Positions 18,186 to 27,633 of a stretch of 64,000 nucleotides of DNA are shown here, one piece after another; positions within the stretch are counted from its first letter, which is position 1, and every line of letters begins with the position of its first letter. This stretch comes from Planctomycetota bacterium. Its GTDB lineage: Bacteria; Planctomycetota; UBA1135; GCA-002748355. A program made the translations under genes and the position numbers. The stretch is from contig JAGQQW010000003.1 in assembly GCA_020426005.1 (NCBI GenBank), positions 1 to 64,000 on the forward strand. Reading direction: 5' to 3'. Below the pieces are notes generated by a model. It saw only the letters and a list, made by a program, of their open reading frames with translations. It was not told the DNA's origin and ran no database searches.

Positions 18186-18821
18186 ATGAACGAACACACT
18201 TCCCGTATGCCTTCGCTCCGTCCGGAAGCCGGAGCCGTTTCTCTCGCTGCCATCGCCCTCGTGCTCCTCGGCGCCGGCTCGCTCTTGTCGACCTCGCTCT
18301 TCTCGTCGGGTTCGCCGACGACACCCGTGGCGAACGTCGCGTCGGTCGCTCAGGACGGGGATCAGGACGAGCACGAAGGGAAGGAAGGTCGCGAACACGA
18401 CGAGGATGACGACGAGGGCTCGCTCGGCCAGCACATGAAGGCGATCGGCCGTGCGCAGAAGGGCATCGGCGGTGTGCTCAAGACGCTCGGCGCGGACAGC
18501 GATGCCAGCGACTACGCTCGCGCGATCGATCTCACGCGCGAAGCCCAGATGCACGTCCTCGCCGCCAAGAACGACGACCCTGCCAAGATGGCCAAGATGC
18601 CCGAAGGCGATCGCATGAAGTTCGCGATCGAGTACCGCAAGGCGATGAAGGGTTTCCTGAACGGTTGGCTCGACCTCGAGATCGCGCTGATGGAACACGA
18701 CGTCGACGCTGCGCAGAAGGCGTTCAAGGCCGTTGGCGGCATGAAGAAGCAGGGCCACGACGCATTCAAGGCCAAGAAGGAGCGCGGTGCAGGCGGTGGC
18801 CGGGGCGGTCGCGGCCGCTGA
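18186..18821 (+). CDS. Secreted helical protein, cytochrome b562-like fold
   Basis: 211 residues. A hydrophobic segment at about 17-40 (VSLAAIALVLLGAGSLLSTSL) is a signal peptide or anchor; an acidic His/Asp/Glu-rich linker (DGDQDEHEGKEGREHDEDDD) follows. The remaining ~120 residues are four helices with Lys and Ala (MKAIGRAQKGIGGVLKTL, YARAIDLTREAQMHVLAA, EYRKAMKGFLNGWLDLEIAL, DAAQKAFKAVGGMKKQGHDAF), resembling the cytochrome b562 family; the final Met-Lys-Lys-x-x-His pattern may provide a His ligand but heme binding is not proven. The C-terminus is Gly/Arg-rich. The acidic linker may bind metal ions. Three bases separate it from the next gene, so the two are probably co-transcribed. Confidence 0.65.
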   Translation: MNEHTSRMPSLRPEAGAVSLAAIALVLLGAGSLLSTSLFSSGSPTTPVANVASVAQDGDQDEHEGKEGREHDEDDDEGSLGQHMKAIGRAQKGIGGVLKTLGADSDASDYARAIDLTREAQMHVLAAKNDDPAKMAKMPEGDRMKFAIEYRKAMKGFLNGWLDLEIALMEHDVDAAQKAFKAVGGMKKQGHDAFKAKKERGAGGGRGGRGR

Positions 18822-18824
18822 TCG

Positions 18825-19412
18825 ATGCGTCTCGTCGCGAGCGATCGCGTCCATGTGCGCGTGCCGAGCATCTGCGCATGGGCCGTGATCGCCGGACTGC
18901 TCGCCGGTTGTTCGCGAACCGGTGGAACGACGGAGGTGTCGCCATCGGAGAATGCGTCGCCGCGGACAACCGAGCGACCCTCGACGTATGAAGCGACGTT
19001 TCCGGGGCCGACGAAGAAGGGTCTCGAGCGCGTGCCCACCGACGCGGGGGTTCTCGAGACTCACTCCGAAACGTACGCAGGACCACAGGGCAGCTGCAAC
19101 GTGATGTGGACGGACTACCCGGACGCATGGGTCCGTCGCAAGACTCCGCGGGGGCTGCTCCTCGGTGCCGCGGATGGCGCAGCCCGTGCTTCACGGGCGA
19201 CCATCGAGTCGAAGCGCGAGACGACCTTCGATGGTCATGCCGCCCTGGAGTTCGTCGCGAAGGATCCGAACGAGGATGCGGTCTATCGCAGTCGGGCCGT
19301 GCTTGCGGGTAACCGCCTGTTCTTGCTCAGCGTGATCGGCACGCAGCAAGGCGTCGACTCGGCGCCGTTCGTCGCGTTCGAGCGCAGCTTTCGGTTGCGT
19401 CCAGCTCGCTGA
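18825..19412 (+). CDS. Hypothetical lipoprotein
   Basis: 195 residues with a lipoprotein signal ending LLAGC (Cys29), then a Ser/Thr-rich spacer. The domain from ~residue 55 has a strand-helix-strand pattern (RVPTDAGVLETHSETYAG, SCNVMWTDYP, TTFDGHAALEFVAKDP, YRSRAVLAGNRLFLLSVIG, FVAFERSFRLRP) reminiscent of PsbP/Mog1-like domains seen in many planctomycete lipoproteins; this assignment is by impression only. It follows the b562-like gene after 3 bp. Its function is unknown. Confidence 0.65.
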   Translation: MRLVASDRVHVRVPSICAWAVIAGLLAGCSRTGGTTEVSPSENASPRTTERPSTYEATFPGPTKKGLERVPTDAGVLETHSETYAGPQGSCNVMWTDYPDAWVRRKTPRGLLLGAADGAARASRATIESKRETTFDGHAALEFVAKDPNEDAVYRSRAVLAGNRLFLLSVIGTQQGVDSAPFVAFERSFRLRPAR

Positions 19413-19421
19413 GAGCGTTCG

Positions 19422-21437
19422 TCACTCGCGAACGTCGTCGCGGTGTCGCTTCTCAGGACGCACCTTGCTCCGTGCACCGCGACCGCTCCCGCGCGTGCGG
19501 GACGCGCGGCGATAGCCGGCGCGAGGGCGCGGTTCGGCCCCGGACATGGAGTCCTCGACGGAGTCCTTCGCGGCCTTGCGGCGTGCTTCGCGCGCTTCCT
19601 TGGGCGGATGCTCGGGGATCAGGCATTGTTTGCCGCGGCCGATGAGGTCCTTGCGCCCGTGGTCGATCAGCGCCTTGCGGACGACGAACCAGTTCTCGGG
19701 CGCGAAGAACTGCAAGAGCGCGCGCTGCACCTTGCGGTCGCGGAGTTTGGTCACCGTGTCGACCGGTTCCATCGTCATCGGATCGAGGCCGGTGAAGTAC
19801 ATGCACGTCGCGATGTCCATCGGCGCTGGGATGAAGTCCTGAACCTGGCGCGGCTTGTAGCCGTGCTCCTTGAGGAAGATCGCGAGTTCGATCATGTCCT
19901 CGGTCGTGCTGCCGGGGTGGCTCGCGATGAAGTAGGGGACGAGGTATTGATCCTTGCCTGCGCGCTGCGAGGCCTCGCGGAACGCCTCGTCGAACTCCTC
20001 GAAGGTCTTCTGCGCCGGCTTCTTCATCTTGGTCAGCACGCGGTCGCTGACGTGTTCGGGCGCGACCTTGAGGTGCCCGCCGACGTGATGCTGGACGAGT
20101 TCGTCGAGGTAGCGCTCCTCGCCGCGTGCGAGGTCCATGCGAATTCCCGAGGCGATGTGCACGCGCTCGATCCCTGGGATCGCACGGGCCTTCTGCATCA
20201 AGCGAACCGTCGGTGCGTGGCTCGTGTCGAGCAGCTTGCACACGGTCGGATGCACGCACGAGAGGCGCCTACAGATCGCTTCGACCTCGGGCTTCGTGCA
20301 CTTCATCTGCCACATGTTGGCCGTCGGACCGCCGAGGTCGGAGACGTGCCCCTTGAAGTCCGGGTCCTTCGCGACCTGCTCGAGTTCGCGCAGGATCGAA
20401 CCTTCGGTTCGGCTCTGGATCGCGCGGCCTTGGTGCATCGTGATCGAGCAGAAGGTGCAGCCACCGAAGCACCCGCGCATGATCTGCACCGAGTCCTTGA
20501 TCGTCGTCCACGCGGGAATCGGGTCGTGATACCGCGGATGCGGACGCCTGGTGTACGGCAGCTCGTGGCACGCGTCGAGTTCACACGGTGAGAGCGGCAG
20601 ATCCGGCGGATTGATCACGACGCGGCGAGCGCCGTGCTCCTGCACGAGTCGTCGACCGCTCCATGGATTGGTTTCGTGATGCAGTAGGCGCGTCATGTCG
20701 GCGAAGGCGCGCATGTCGTGCTGCACGAGCTCGTAACTCGGCAGCATCACATCCCGTCCGTCACTGCGTTGCAGGTCGTAGGTCGGGAGTGCGAGTTCTT
20801 CGTTCTTGCCGAGCAGGTAGGCGACGCTGCGCAACGAGCGAAGGTCGTGCACCGATGCACCGCCGTCGAGCCTTCGCGCGATCTCGACGATCGTGCGTTC
20901 GCCCATGCCGTAGGCGAGGAGGTCTGCCTTGCTCGAGACGAGCATCGAGGGGCGCACGGTCTCCGACCAATAGTCGAAGTGTGCGATGCGCCGCAGACTC
21001 GCTTCGACACCGCCGATCACGACGGGTACGTCCTTGCATGCTTCGCGACATCGCTGCGCGTAGACCGGCGTCGGTCGATCGGGTCTGAGGCCGATCGCAC
21101 CACCCGGCGAATAGGCGTCCGCGTTGCGACGCTTCTTGTTCGCCGTGTAGTGATTGATCATCGAGTCCATGTTCCCGGCACTGACGGCCCAGAAGAGGCG
21201 CGGCGGTCCGAGCTCGGTCCATGCGTCCTTCGAGCGCCAGTCGGGCTGCGCGAGGATCGCGACGCGGAAGCCCTCGCGCTCGAGCACACGGCCGAGGATC
21301 GCCATCGCGAACGACGGATGATCGACGTAGGCGTCGCCGGTCACGAACACGATGTCGGCGCGATCCCAACCCAGCGCGTCCATCTCGGCGCGCGTCGTCG
21401 GAAGCCATGCGGAAGGGTCGGAACTGCTCGTACTCAT
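19422..21437 (-). CDS. ygiQ: YgiQ-family radical SAM protein
   Basis: 671 residues, the usual length for YgiQ. The N-terminal domain has the family sequences [16 protein letters not shown] and [15 protein letters not shown]; the radical SAM cluster motif is C323-x3-C327-x2-C330 ([12 protein letters not shown]), which would bind a [4Fe-4S] cluster. A C-terminal QDFIPAPM segment and a basic, Arg-rich tail follow (about 45 residues). The biochemical role of YgiQ proteins is not established; they are widespread and cytosolic. It converges with the lipoprotein gene at 18825, with 9 bp between the stops, and has no operon partner. Confidence 0.9.
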   Translation of the reverse strand: MSTSSSDPSAWLPTTRAEMDALGWDRADIVFVTGDAYVDHPSFAMAILGRVLEREGFRVAILAQPDWRSKDAWTELGPPRLFWAVSAGNMDSMINHYTANKKRRNADAYSPGGAIGLRPDRPTPVYAQRCREACKDVPVVIGGVEASLRRIAHFDYWSETVRPSMLVSSKADLLAYGMGERTIVEIARRLDGGASVHDLRSLRSVAYLLGKNEELALPTYDLQRSDGRDVMLPSYELVQHDMRAFADMTRLLHHETNPWSGRRLVQEHGARRVVINPPDLPLSPCELDACHELPYTRRPHPRYHDPIPAWTTIKDSVQIMRGCFGGCTFCSITMHQGRAIQSRTEGSILRELEQVAKDPDFKGHVSDLGGPTANMWQMKCTKPEVEAICRRLSCVHPTVCKLLDTSHAPTVRLMQKARAIPGIERVHIASGIRMDLARGEERYLDELVQHHVGGHLKVAPEHVSDRVLTKMKKPAQKTFEEFDEAFREASQRAGKDQYLVPYFIASHPGSTTEDMIELAIFLKEHGYKPRQVQDFIPAPMDIATCMYFTGLDPMTMEPVDTVTKLRDRKVQRALLQFFAPENWFVVRKALIDHGRKDLIGRGKQCLIPEHPPKEAREARRKAAKDSVEDSMSGAEPRPRAGYRRASRTRGSGRGARSKVRPEKRHRDDVRE

Positions 21438-21510
21438 GTCGTGGGAACTCGCCGAGTTTCACTCTCACCGGTTTTCGAGTTCCAGGGATCGCGCTGCGCC
21501 TGACAGGGGC

Positions 21511-22605
21511 TCAGTTGATCTTCATCACCGGCGAGTAGAAGAAGCCGACGCTCATCGCACCACTCGTTTGGTTCACGTAGCGCGCGAGGAAGTTGCTCTG
21601 GAAGCCCTGTCCCTTGGGCGGGTTGTCGAGGATGCGGATCGACCAGGCGTCCTGGGACAGGATCCAGTCCCCGGTCGTCGAGTCGGCCGCGAACCCCTGG
21701 AAGTAGAGGTGCGTGTCAGCAAGGGAAGGGTTGTTGGGCAGCATGATTGCCGGACTCGCGGGAAGCACGAGCAGCGGATCGATCGCGAGCGAACAACCCG
21801 GATGCGATGCGCCGATCGGGAGCGGCAGCGGAATGCTTCCGAAGGTCTTGTTGGTCGCGCCTAGGAAGAGCAACTGGATGTCCAGTTTGCCTGTTCCACC
21901 GAGGACCGGCGTCGACTTCACGTCGATCTGTCCACCGAGAACTCCTGTCGATCGAGTCAGAGAAATCGAGTGTGAGTCGCCGCGCGAGTTCGTGCACGAC
22001 GTGTCTCGGAAAACCCGTGTCACGAGCGATGCCGGGGACACCGGGTAGCTGACCGCGTCGATGTTGTAGCGCGAAAAGACATAGTTGCTCGAGTTGGCTT
22101 GCCAGTCGATGAGCAGGTTGCCTTGGTTCTGCACGAAGAAGAACGGCGCCGTGAACGCGACCGAGATCGTCCACGGATTCGGCAGCGGATACTGCACCGT
22201 GAATGCCGGCAGGTTGAGCGTGCCGTTGTAGACCTGCGTGCCCGTGCTCGAGCCGATGTTCGTGGCCCACGTCGTCGACATCTGAGCCGCGTTGACCGGC
22301 ACTTGGTACAGCGTCAGCTGAAGGGGCACGCTCGTTGCGGCGAAACTGCTCGTCGTTCCGCCGCCATCGGGCCGGAAGGACAGGTTGTTGATGACGCGAA
22401 GCGATCCTAGCTCGGTTGCATCGACGATCATCTGCATGCGAGCCTGGGTGTAGCTGAGCGGATAGGCGTGGATCGAGTTGCCTTCGCGCGTGTCCGCGAA
22501 GCTCGGCACCACGATGGCTTGCTGCGCGTGCAGGAGAGCTCCGGTCATGAGCATGGCCAGGACAGGGAGGGCGAGTCGTTTGGCAGTCGAGTCTCGGTAT
22601 CGCAT
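21511..22605 (-). CDS. Secreted protein with shared C-terminal module
   Basis: 364 residues with a Sec signal peptide (LALPVLAMLMTGALLHAQQ, cleavage near residue 28). The mature protein is beta-rich, with a jelly-roll-like first half (FADTREGNSIHAYPLSY, RMQMIVDATELG, VINNLSFRPDGG), then the C-terminal module: KLDIQLLFLGATNKTFGSIPLPLP, HPGC and LYFQGFAAD. Proteins of this type are common as multi-copy families in some planctomycete genomes, and none has an assigned biochemical role that I can name. The gene is divergent from the superoxide dismutase gene with a 204-bp gap; a TATCGT element lies directly upstream. Confidence 0.7.
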   Translation of the reverse strand: MRYRDSTAKRLALPVLAMLMTGALLHAQQAIVVPSFADTREGNSIHAYPLSYTQARMQMIVDATELGSLRVINNLSFRPDGGGTTSSFAATSVPLQLTLYQVPVNAAQMSTTWATNIGSSTGTQVYNGTLNLPAFTVQYPLPNPWTISVAFTAPFFFVQNQGNLLIDWQANSSNYVFSRYNIDAVSYPVSPASLVTRVFRDTSCTNSRGDSHSISLTRSTGVLGGQIDVKSTPVLGGTGKLDIQLLFLGATNKTFGSIPLPLPIGASHPGCSLAIDPLLVLPASPAIMLPNNPSLADTHLYFQGFAADSTTGDWILSQDAWSIRILDNPPKGQGFQSNFLARYVNQTSGAMSVGFFYSPVMKIN

Positions 22606-22612
22606 GGGGGAG

Positions 22613-22618
22613 ACGATA
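22613..22618 (-). promoter_or_regulatory. Possible -10 element TATCGT, leaderless type
   Basis: On the minus strand TATCGT is followed by 7 bases and the ATG at 22605, giving an essentially leaderless transcript if used. No -35 was assigned. Confidence 0.3.
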
Positions 22619-22809
22619 CCGCTCCAGCGGGCTGGATGCCGTATCGCGTGGCCCCGCGGCGCGGAAACTGAGGCGCGCGGAGCAGAAACCGGGGCGCCCG
22701 GGCTCGCGCCGTGGAGCAGGTGCGAGGAAAGGCGCGAAGCCGCCGTTGTTCCTCGCCCTCCGATGAGCTAAGGCTGGCCCTTTCGAACATTCGAACGAAA
22801 GGCGACGCC

Positions 22810-23415
22810 ATGTACACACTTCCCGATCTGCCGTACTCGAAGGACGCTCTCGACAGCTACCTCAGCTCCGAAATCCTCGAACTCCATCACGACAAGCACC
22901 ACGCAGGCTACGTCTCGGGTGCGAATGCGGCGCTCGAGGCTCTCGCCGAGGCCCGCAGCAAGGGCGACTTCAAGGCGGTCAAGGCACATTCGCGCGCCCT
23001 CGCCTTCCATGGGTCGGGCCACGTGCTTCACACGCTCTACTGGAACTCGATGAGCCCGAACGGTGGCGGCGATCCGACCGGAGAGCTCAAGACCGAACTC
23101 GAGAAGAGCTTCGGGTCGATCGACGGCTTCCGCGGACACTTCAAGGCCGCAACCGCGCAAGCGGAGGCCAGCGGATGGGGGATCCTCGCCTATGAGCCTC
23201 TCGCCGATCGCTGCGTCGTGCTCGCCGCCGAAGTGCACCAGCAAATGGGTGTGCAGGGAAGCATCCCGCTGCTCGTTTGCGACGTGTGGGAACACGCCTA
23301 CTACCTGCGGTATCAGAATCGCCGCCCTGACTACGTCAACGGCTTCTTCGACGTGATTCACTGGGACTACGCGGCCAAGCGACTCGCCGCAGCCAAGGCG
23401 CTCGCGGGCGCTTGA
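22810..23415 (+). CDS. sodA: Superoxide dismutase (Fe/Mn family)
   Basis: 201 residues, full length for the family. The metal ligands are H26 (ELHHDKHH), H74 (HVLHTLYW), D158 and H162 ([10 protein letters not shown]). It converts superoxide to oxygen and hydrogen peroxide in the cytosol; no signal peptide is present. The segment AEVHQQMG places a Gln where Mn enzymes carry one (N-Q-D), which leans towards manganese. The stretch [19 protein letters not shown] is closer to the style of haloarchaeal Mn enzymes than to the enterobacterial GGHxNHSxFW form. ATG 22810 is chosen because the family starts YTLPDLPY; the frame upstream is spurious. Gene symbol is by family; metal not proven. Confidence 0.92.
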   Translation: MYTLPDLPYSKDALDSYLSSEILELHHDKHHAGYVSGANAALEALAEARSKGDFKAVKAHSRALAFHGSGHVLHTLYWNSMSPNGGGDPTGELKTELEKSFGSIDGFRGHFKAATAQAEASGWGILAYEPLADRCVVLAAEVHQQMGVQGSIPLLVCDVWEHAYYLRYQNRRPDYVNGFFDVIHWDYAAKRLAAAKALAGA

Positions 23416-23443
23416 TCGCGGTGCGATTCCGGCCGGCGCCCTC

Positions 23444-25624
23444 TTACTTCGATGGCGCGCCGAGCCCGCGGCGATAGGCAATGTCTCGATCCGCGAGCGT
23501 GTCATCGCGTGCGATGCGGCGTCGCAAGTCTTCGAGTCGTTCGGCCGACGCACAAAACTCGGCAGGAACGATCAAGACCGAACGGCTTTCAGGTAGGGAC
23601 CGCAGCACGTCGTTGACGTCCCCGTCGTCGCCGCCCGTGGCGATGCGCACCTGCCGACCGAGTTTCGCTTCGCGAAGGGCGAGGGCCTGCCACGCTGCGC
23701 GTTCCTGATCGTCTGTCTGTTCGGGCATGACCAGGACGGTCGTTCCGCCGAACGGGTCGGTGCTCTTCGGCACGCGGCCGAACAACTCGGCGATCGAGAG
23801 AGCGGGTGCGATTTCGTTCTCGTCGATCCGCAGCGGGCCGTAGTCGAGAACGAACATCTCTGTGCCCGCCTTGGCCGCGCCTGGCGTCGAGACAACGGTC
23901 GTCGCGACCTCCGGGTGCTCCCGTGCGATGCGAGCGAGATAGCTGCGTGTCCACGACCGTCGTCGCGGATCACCCTCGAGCGGGCGCGTGATCAGACTGC
24001 GTTCGCTCGTGACGACGTTCGTGTCTGGTTTCGCGCTGACGATTCCGAGCGCGGACGACAGCGCATGCGTGATCGAAGCCCCCTCGGGATCGCTCGGCGC
24101 GTCGACGACCGCGGTTTCGATCCCGATCTCGTGATCGAGAACTGCGAGCGCAGCGTAGACCTTCGGCTTTGCGAGCATCACGGTGAGGGATCTGCGCGCA
24201 TCGACGAGCGGCGGGGACGCCGTGCCGGACATCGCCACGTCGTCGAGGTCCTTCGGTTCGATCGCGACCGTGCTCCAGCTCAGCGCGCGCGCGGTGCGTG
24301 CGATTGCGAGTGCGACCGCTGCGCCCTGCCCCTCACCCGCGACGACGATCCGATCGCCAGCGATGGGGACGCGCTCGCTCAGATAGCGCAGGACTTCTTC
24401 GATGCCCTGACGAATGCCGCCCGTGGAGCCTTCGAGTTGTTCGTACCAACCTTGGATCGCGCCATGACGCCCGTGCACAAGTCGCGGTCCACCGAGCACG
24501 GCGATGCGCGTCCCTGAACCGAGCGTCGTCTGGAGCCAAGGCAGGTCGTCCTGTGGCGCGACGCCTGCATCCGGCAACCAGATCAGCAGCGGCAGCGCCT
24601 CGGTGCTCGGGTTGTGCACGAGCCTCCACGGCATCGAAGACGGAATCGTGACGCCGTAGTCGCCGTCGCTGCGAAAACGATCGCGCGCTCGATGTTCGAC
24701 GTAGACGACGTAGTCGGCACGATCGGCGTCGCTGCGAGCATCGACAGCGCGCACACCGAACGTCGGCTCGATGCTGACGGTCGCGACGTCGATGCCGGGA
24801 TCGCGTACGCGGATCTGATGCACGGTTCCGTTGCCGAAGGCCGAGTGGAACTCGCCGACGTAATGCACGATGCACCGCAATGGATCGTCGATGTGTCCGC
24901 GCACGATGGCGTCGGCCATGCAGTTGTCCCAGAGGTTCTGCGTCCAGTAGAGCCTCTCCATCGTCGGTGGGCCGGGTTCGCGACCGTGCGCGCGGGAGAT
25001 GCGGTCGTAGCGTTGCCAGTACGCGTCTTCCGCCGGATAGAGATCACTCGGCAGCATCGAGCGCTCGTCGTCCGACAGTCCATCGAACGAGCGCGCCTTC
25101 GAGACTTTGCGCAGCAGCTTGCGTTCGCCGTTCGCGGCGATGACGGGAAAACCGCGTTCGCGGCAATGCTCGAGGATCGGTCGATAGGCCTCGACGTAGT
25201 TCTTCCAAGGATCGATGCGGCTCAGGAACGTCGCTTCGTCGATGTTGCCACGCAGATACTCGTCGATCGCGGCCTGCTCGTGACGCTCGAACATCTCGAA
25301 GCTCGCCGTCGCAGCACGTCGCTCGCCGATGCCGCGCAGGATCGCGAGCTCGAGGCGGTGGGTGAGTGCGTCATCGTGCTTCTCACCGACGACGACGACA
25401 CCGCGACGTGAGAGATCGTCGATCATCGTGTCGAACGAGACCGGGCGCGTCCCGTGGAAGCACTGAGCTTCGCACCCGAAGTCGAGACCGAAACGCTCGT
25501 TTCCGCGCTGCGAATCCGACGGCGTTCCCGCACAACTCGTGAGCAGGATCGTCACCGCGACGAATGCGGACGCTTGTCGAGCACGCGCGAATCGATCTCG
25601 GAACCAAGCAAAACTCGAACTCAT
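23444..25624 (-). CDS. ChaN-like lipoprotein fused to a degenerate alpha/beta-hydrolase domain
   Basis: 726 residues from the ATG at 25624, which gives a lipoprotein signal ending LLTSC. Residues ~45-300 match the ChaN/DUF399 heme-binding-like family of the TIKI/EreA superfamily: VVVVGEKHDDALTHRLELAI, ATASFEMFERHEQAAIDEYL, IAANGERKLL, YVGEFHSAFGNG. From ~350 onwards an alpha/beta-hydrolase-like fold appears (LLIWLPDAGVAP, IVVAGEGQGAAVALAIA), but the nucleophile elbow reads G-E-G-Q-G, with Gly where Ser is expected, so it is probably not a serine hydrolase. It is anchored in the outer membrane or periplasm; iron/heme binding and peptidase activity are both possible. It follows LemA by 84 bp on the same strand. 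Confidence 0.75.
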   Translation of the reverse strand: MSSSFAWFRDRFARARQASAFVAVTILLTSCAGTPSDSQRGNERFGLDFGCEAQCFHGTRPVSFDTMIDDLSRRGVVVVGEKHDDALTHRLELAILRGIGERRAATASFEMFERHEQAAIDEYLRGNIDEATFLSRIDPWKNYVEAYRPILEHCRERGFPVIAANGERKLLRKVSKARSFDGLSDDERSMLPSDLYPAEDAYWQRYDRISRAHGREPGPPTMERLYWTQNLWDNCMADAIVRGHIDDPLRCIVHYVGEFHSAFGNGTVHQIRVRDPGIDVATVSIEPTFGVRAVDARSDADRADYVVYVEHRARDRFRSDGDYGVTIPSSMPWRLVHNPSTEALPLLIWLPDAGVAPQDDLPWLQTTLGSGTRIAVLGGPRLVHGRHGAIQGWYEQLEGSTGGIRQGIEEVLRYLSERVPIAGDRIVVAGEGQGAAVALAIARTARALSWSTVAIEPKDLDDVAMSGTASPPLVDARRSLTVMLAKPKVYAALAVLDHEIGIETAVVDAPSDPEGASITHALSSALGIVSAKPDTNVVTSERSLITRPLEGDPRRRSWTRSYLARIAREHPEVATTVVSTPGAAKAGTEMFVLDYGPLRIDENEIAPALSIAELFGRVPKSTDPFGGTTVLVMPEQTDDQERAAWQALALREAKLGRQVRIATGGDDGDVNDVLRSLPESRSVLIVPAEFCASAERLEDLRRRIARDDTLADRDIAYRRGLGAPSK

Positions 25625-25708
25625 CACGAGGCGAGCCTTCCCGATTTGCCGCCTCGCTACAAGAGGCAGCATGCCGCGGCGCCGCGGAAATGCGCGGTTC
25701 GGACCCTG

Positions 25709-26503
25709 TCACTCGGCGCTGATCAGCGAGTCGTCGTCGTCGACTTCGATGAAGCGCAGCTCGTCGTCCGCGTCCGCTCGCGTGGCGGCTGAGTAGTCCG
25801 ATTCTTCTTCTCCGTTGTCCGTCGGCGTCCATTGCGGGATGTCGTCGAGCTCGCCCCCGAACTCGTCGACATCCTCGGACAAGTCGAATTCGTCGCCGTC
25901 GGCGCTCGCTCCGGCCTGCGGTTCGTCTGCTGGACCGTCGCCGCTGAAGGGACTGGTCGCCTTCAGCAACTCCTGCGCCGTCATTTCGAGGCGTCGGAAC
26001 GGCGTGAGCGCGAAATACGCTCCGACCTTGGCGAGCAAGGGCGTCTCCAAGGCCGCGTTGTACTCGTCGACACGCAAGTTGAGACGACTCCGACGATCGG
26101 CGATCCGTGCCTCCGCATCGAAGATCTTACCGAGCAATTGTTGCAAGAAGACGTTCTTGGCTAGGCCCGGATGCGTGTCCACTTGCTTGACGAGATCCCG
26201 CACGAACTCACTGATCGCGTTCTCGATCAAGATGCGTTCTTTCGTGTCGGGCTGCTTCAGAAGCGCCCCGTGGAGTTCGCGGAGCTTCGTCAGCGTCGCG
26301 CGCTGGTAGTCCGTGAAGACACGGCAGATGCTGAGGAGTTCCGGTAGGCAATCGCGACGGATCCGCAGCAGTTCGTCGAGTTCGTCGAGCGCGAAGACGA
26401 CGTGCGCGAGCTCTTCCTTCTGCAAGCGAGACACGCGCCCTCGTACGACGGTGTACGCGACGACGACGCAGGCGAGTGGTAGGGAAAGCAGCAGCCAGAT
26501 CAC
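25709..26503 (-). CDS. LemA-family membrane protein
   Basis: 264 residues from a GTG at 26503, chosen because LemA proteins begin directly with the membrane segment (VIWLLLSLPLACVVVAYTVV) and because this start lies 14 bases after the upstream stop; the frame also extends further upstream within that gene. After the single N-terminal membrane segment, helices follow (LDELLRIRRDCLPELLSICRVF, LLKQPDTKERILIENAISEFV, FDAEARIADRRSRLNLRVDEYN, ETPLLAKVGAYFALTPFRRLEM), matching the LemA four-helix core. The last ~75 residues are highly acidic (DDIPQWTPTDNGEEE...), beyond the family core. The function of LemA is not settled. It follows the anti-sigma candidate within the same run of genes. Confidence 0.8.
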   Translation of the reverse strand: MIWLLLSLPLACVVVAYTVVRGRVSRLQKEELAHVVFALDELDELLRIRRDCLPELLSICRVFTDYQRATLTKLRELHGALLKQPDTKERILIENAISEFVRDLVKQVDTHPGLAKNVFLQQLLGKIFDAEARIADRRSRLNLRVDEYNAALETPLLAKVGAYFALTPFRRLEMTAQELLKATSPFSGDGPADEPQAGASADGDEFDLSEDVDEFGGELDDIPQWTPTDNGEEESDYSAATRADADDELRFIEVDDDDSLISAE

Positions 26504-26517
26504 TTGATCACCAATAC

Positions 26518-27633
26518 TTACTTCGTATCGACCGGTGGGAAGTCCGACTGATGGTCCGAGTCGTTCGGTCCGTTCGCATCGGGGTTTGGTGTCGCCTGGG
26601 AACGACCTGCGAGTGCTTCGAATCGCCGCAGCACGCTGTCCGCCTCCGGGCTTTCCAGGCGACTCAGAGCCTGCCACAGGGTCGCGAGACCGAGGCGCGA
26701 GTCCGGCTCGCGCGCCACGAAGCGCCTCGCCGGCTGTTCGGCTTGGCGCACGTGATCGAGCCGCAGTGCGTAGTGGGCGACGAGAAGGTCTTCGAGCGGG
26801 CGATTGCGTGCACGCTCCTGGAACTCCCGGAAGTGGGCACGCTCGCCGTCCCCCGCGATCGTGAAGATGCGAGGCGTCGACGACTCCAACGGGAATCCAG
26901 CCGCGGGGTCATCCTCCGAGGAACCGCCCTGGGACGACAGTTCCCAGATGAAGGTCTGACCCGGTGCGAGCAGGCGCGCGTGATCGGCCGTGAGGCGCAG
27001 GGGAGACTTGCCGCGCGCTTGGCACAAGATGGTCCCCGAAACATGGCGCACGATCACGAGTGCCTCCATCTGCGGCGGTGACCAATGGAAGACGATGTTC
27101 GGATCGAGCACGTGTCCGGATGGCCACAGCGCGCGCAGGCGCGATGCGGATCGAGACTCGGATGGGTCTTGGCCCGGTTGTTGGACGACTTCGAGTGCGG
27201 GCGGCTTCTCGAGCAGTTCGTGAAACGGAATCGCCTCGAAGCCGAGACTGCGTGCTTCGCCTGCGAGGATCTGCATCTCGGACCGACCGTTCGTCGTGGA
27301 TGCTCGAATCGAAAGCCACACGACGATGCTCGCAGCGACCGTCGCGAGCATGAGCCACGGCCACGTTCGCTTGGACGTCGTCGCGGAGAGTTCGGGTGCG
27401 GGAATCGGAACGTGACCTTCGAACATGCGAAGGATGCGGCGCGTCCGGCGTGATACTGCCGTGCGCGCACCGAACGTTTCGAGTTCGTCTTGGGTCATTC
27501 CGCCGTCGAGCCAACTCGCCAAACGGTTGGTGTCGATCGGACGATGGTCGTCATCGGGTTGATCCGGTGGCAGATTCGCGCGCAACACACGATCGAGACC
27601 TGCTCCGTTCTTGTTGCCGACGTGCGCTTTCAC
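26518..27633 (-). CDS. Single-pass membrane protein, candidate anti-sigma factor
   Basis: 371 residues from a GTG at 27633 that overlaps the stop of the sigma factor gene (GTGA overlap), so it should be translationally coupled. Residues ~1-95 form a cytosolic part with a helical segment (TNRLASWLDGGMTQDELETFG, AVSRRTRRILRMFE); a membrane helix follows (WPWLMLATVAASIVVWLSI), then a ~250-residue periplasmic part including FHWSPPQMEALVIVRHVSGTILC and a helical tail. The layout and coupling match membrane anti-sigma factors, but the HxxxCxxC zinc motif of ZAS proteins is absent. Function is inferred from position and topology only. Confidence 0.6.
   Translation of the reverse strand: MKAHVGNKNGAGLDRVLRANLPPDQPDDDHRPIDTNRLASWLDGGMTQDELETFGARTAVSRRTRRILRMFEGHVPIPAPELSATTSKRTWPWLMLATVAASIVVWLSIRASTTNGRSEMQILAGEARSLGFEAIPFHELLEKPPALEVVQQPGQDPSESRSASRLRALWPSGHVLDPNIVFHWSPPQMEALVIVRHVSGTILCQARGKSPLRLTADHARLLAPGQTFIWELSSQGGSSEDDPAAGFPLESSTPRIFTIAGDGERAHFREFQERARNRPLEDLLVAHYALRLDHVRQAEQPARRFVAREPDSRLGLATLWQALSRLESPEADSVLRRFEALAGRSQATPNPDANGPNDSDHQSDFPPVDTK

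Noticed and set aside
16312-18189. Long plus-strand open frame (625 codons) antisense to the M28 peptidase gene
   Set aside because: No recognisable family and Arg/Val/Asp-rich composition, while the minus strand holds complete M28 motifs.
19416-19434. Inverted repeat CGTTCG-N7-CGAACG between convergent genes
   Set aside because: Only 6-bp arms with a 7-base loop and no T-run; not strong enough to call a terminator.
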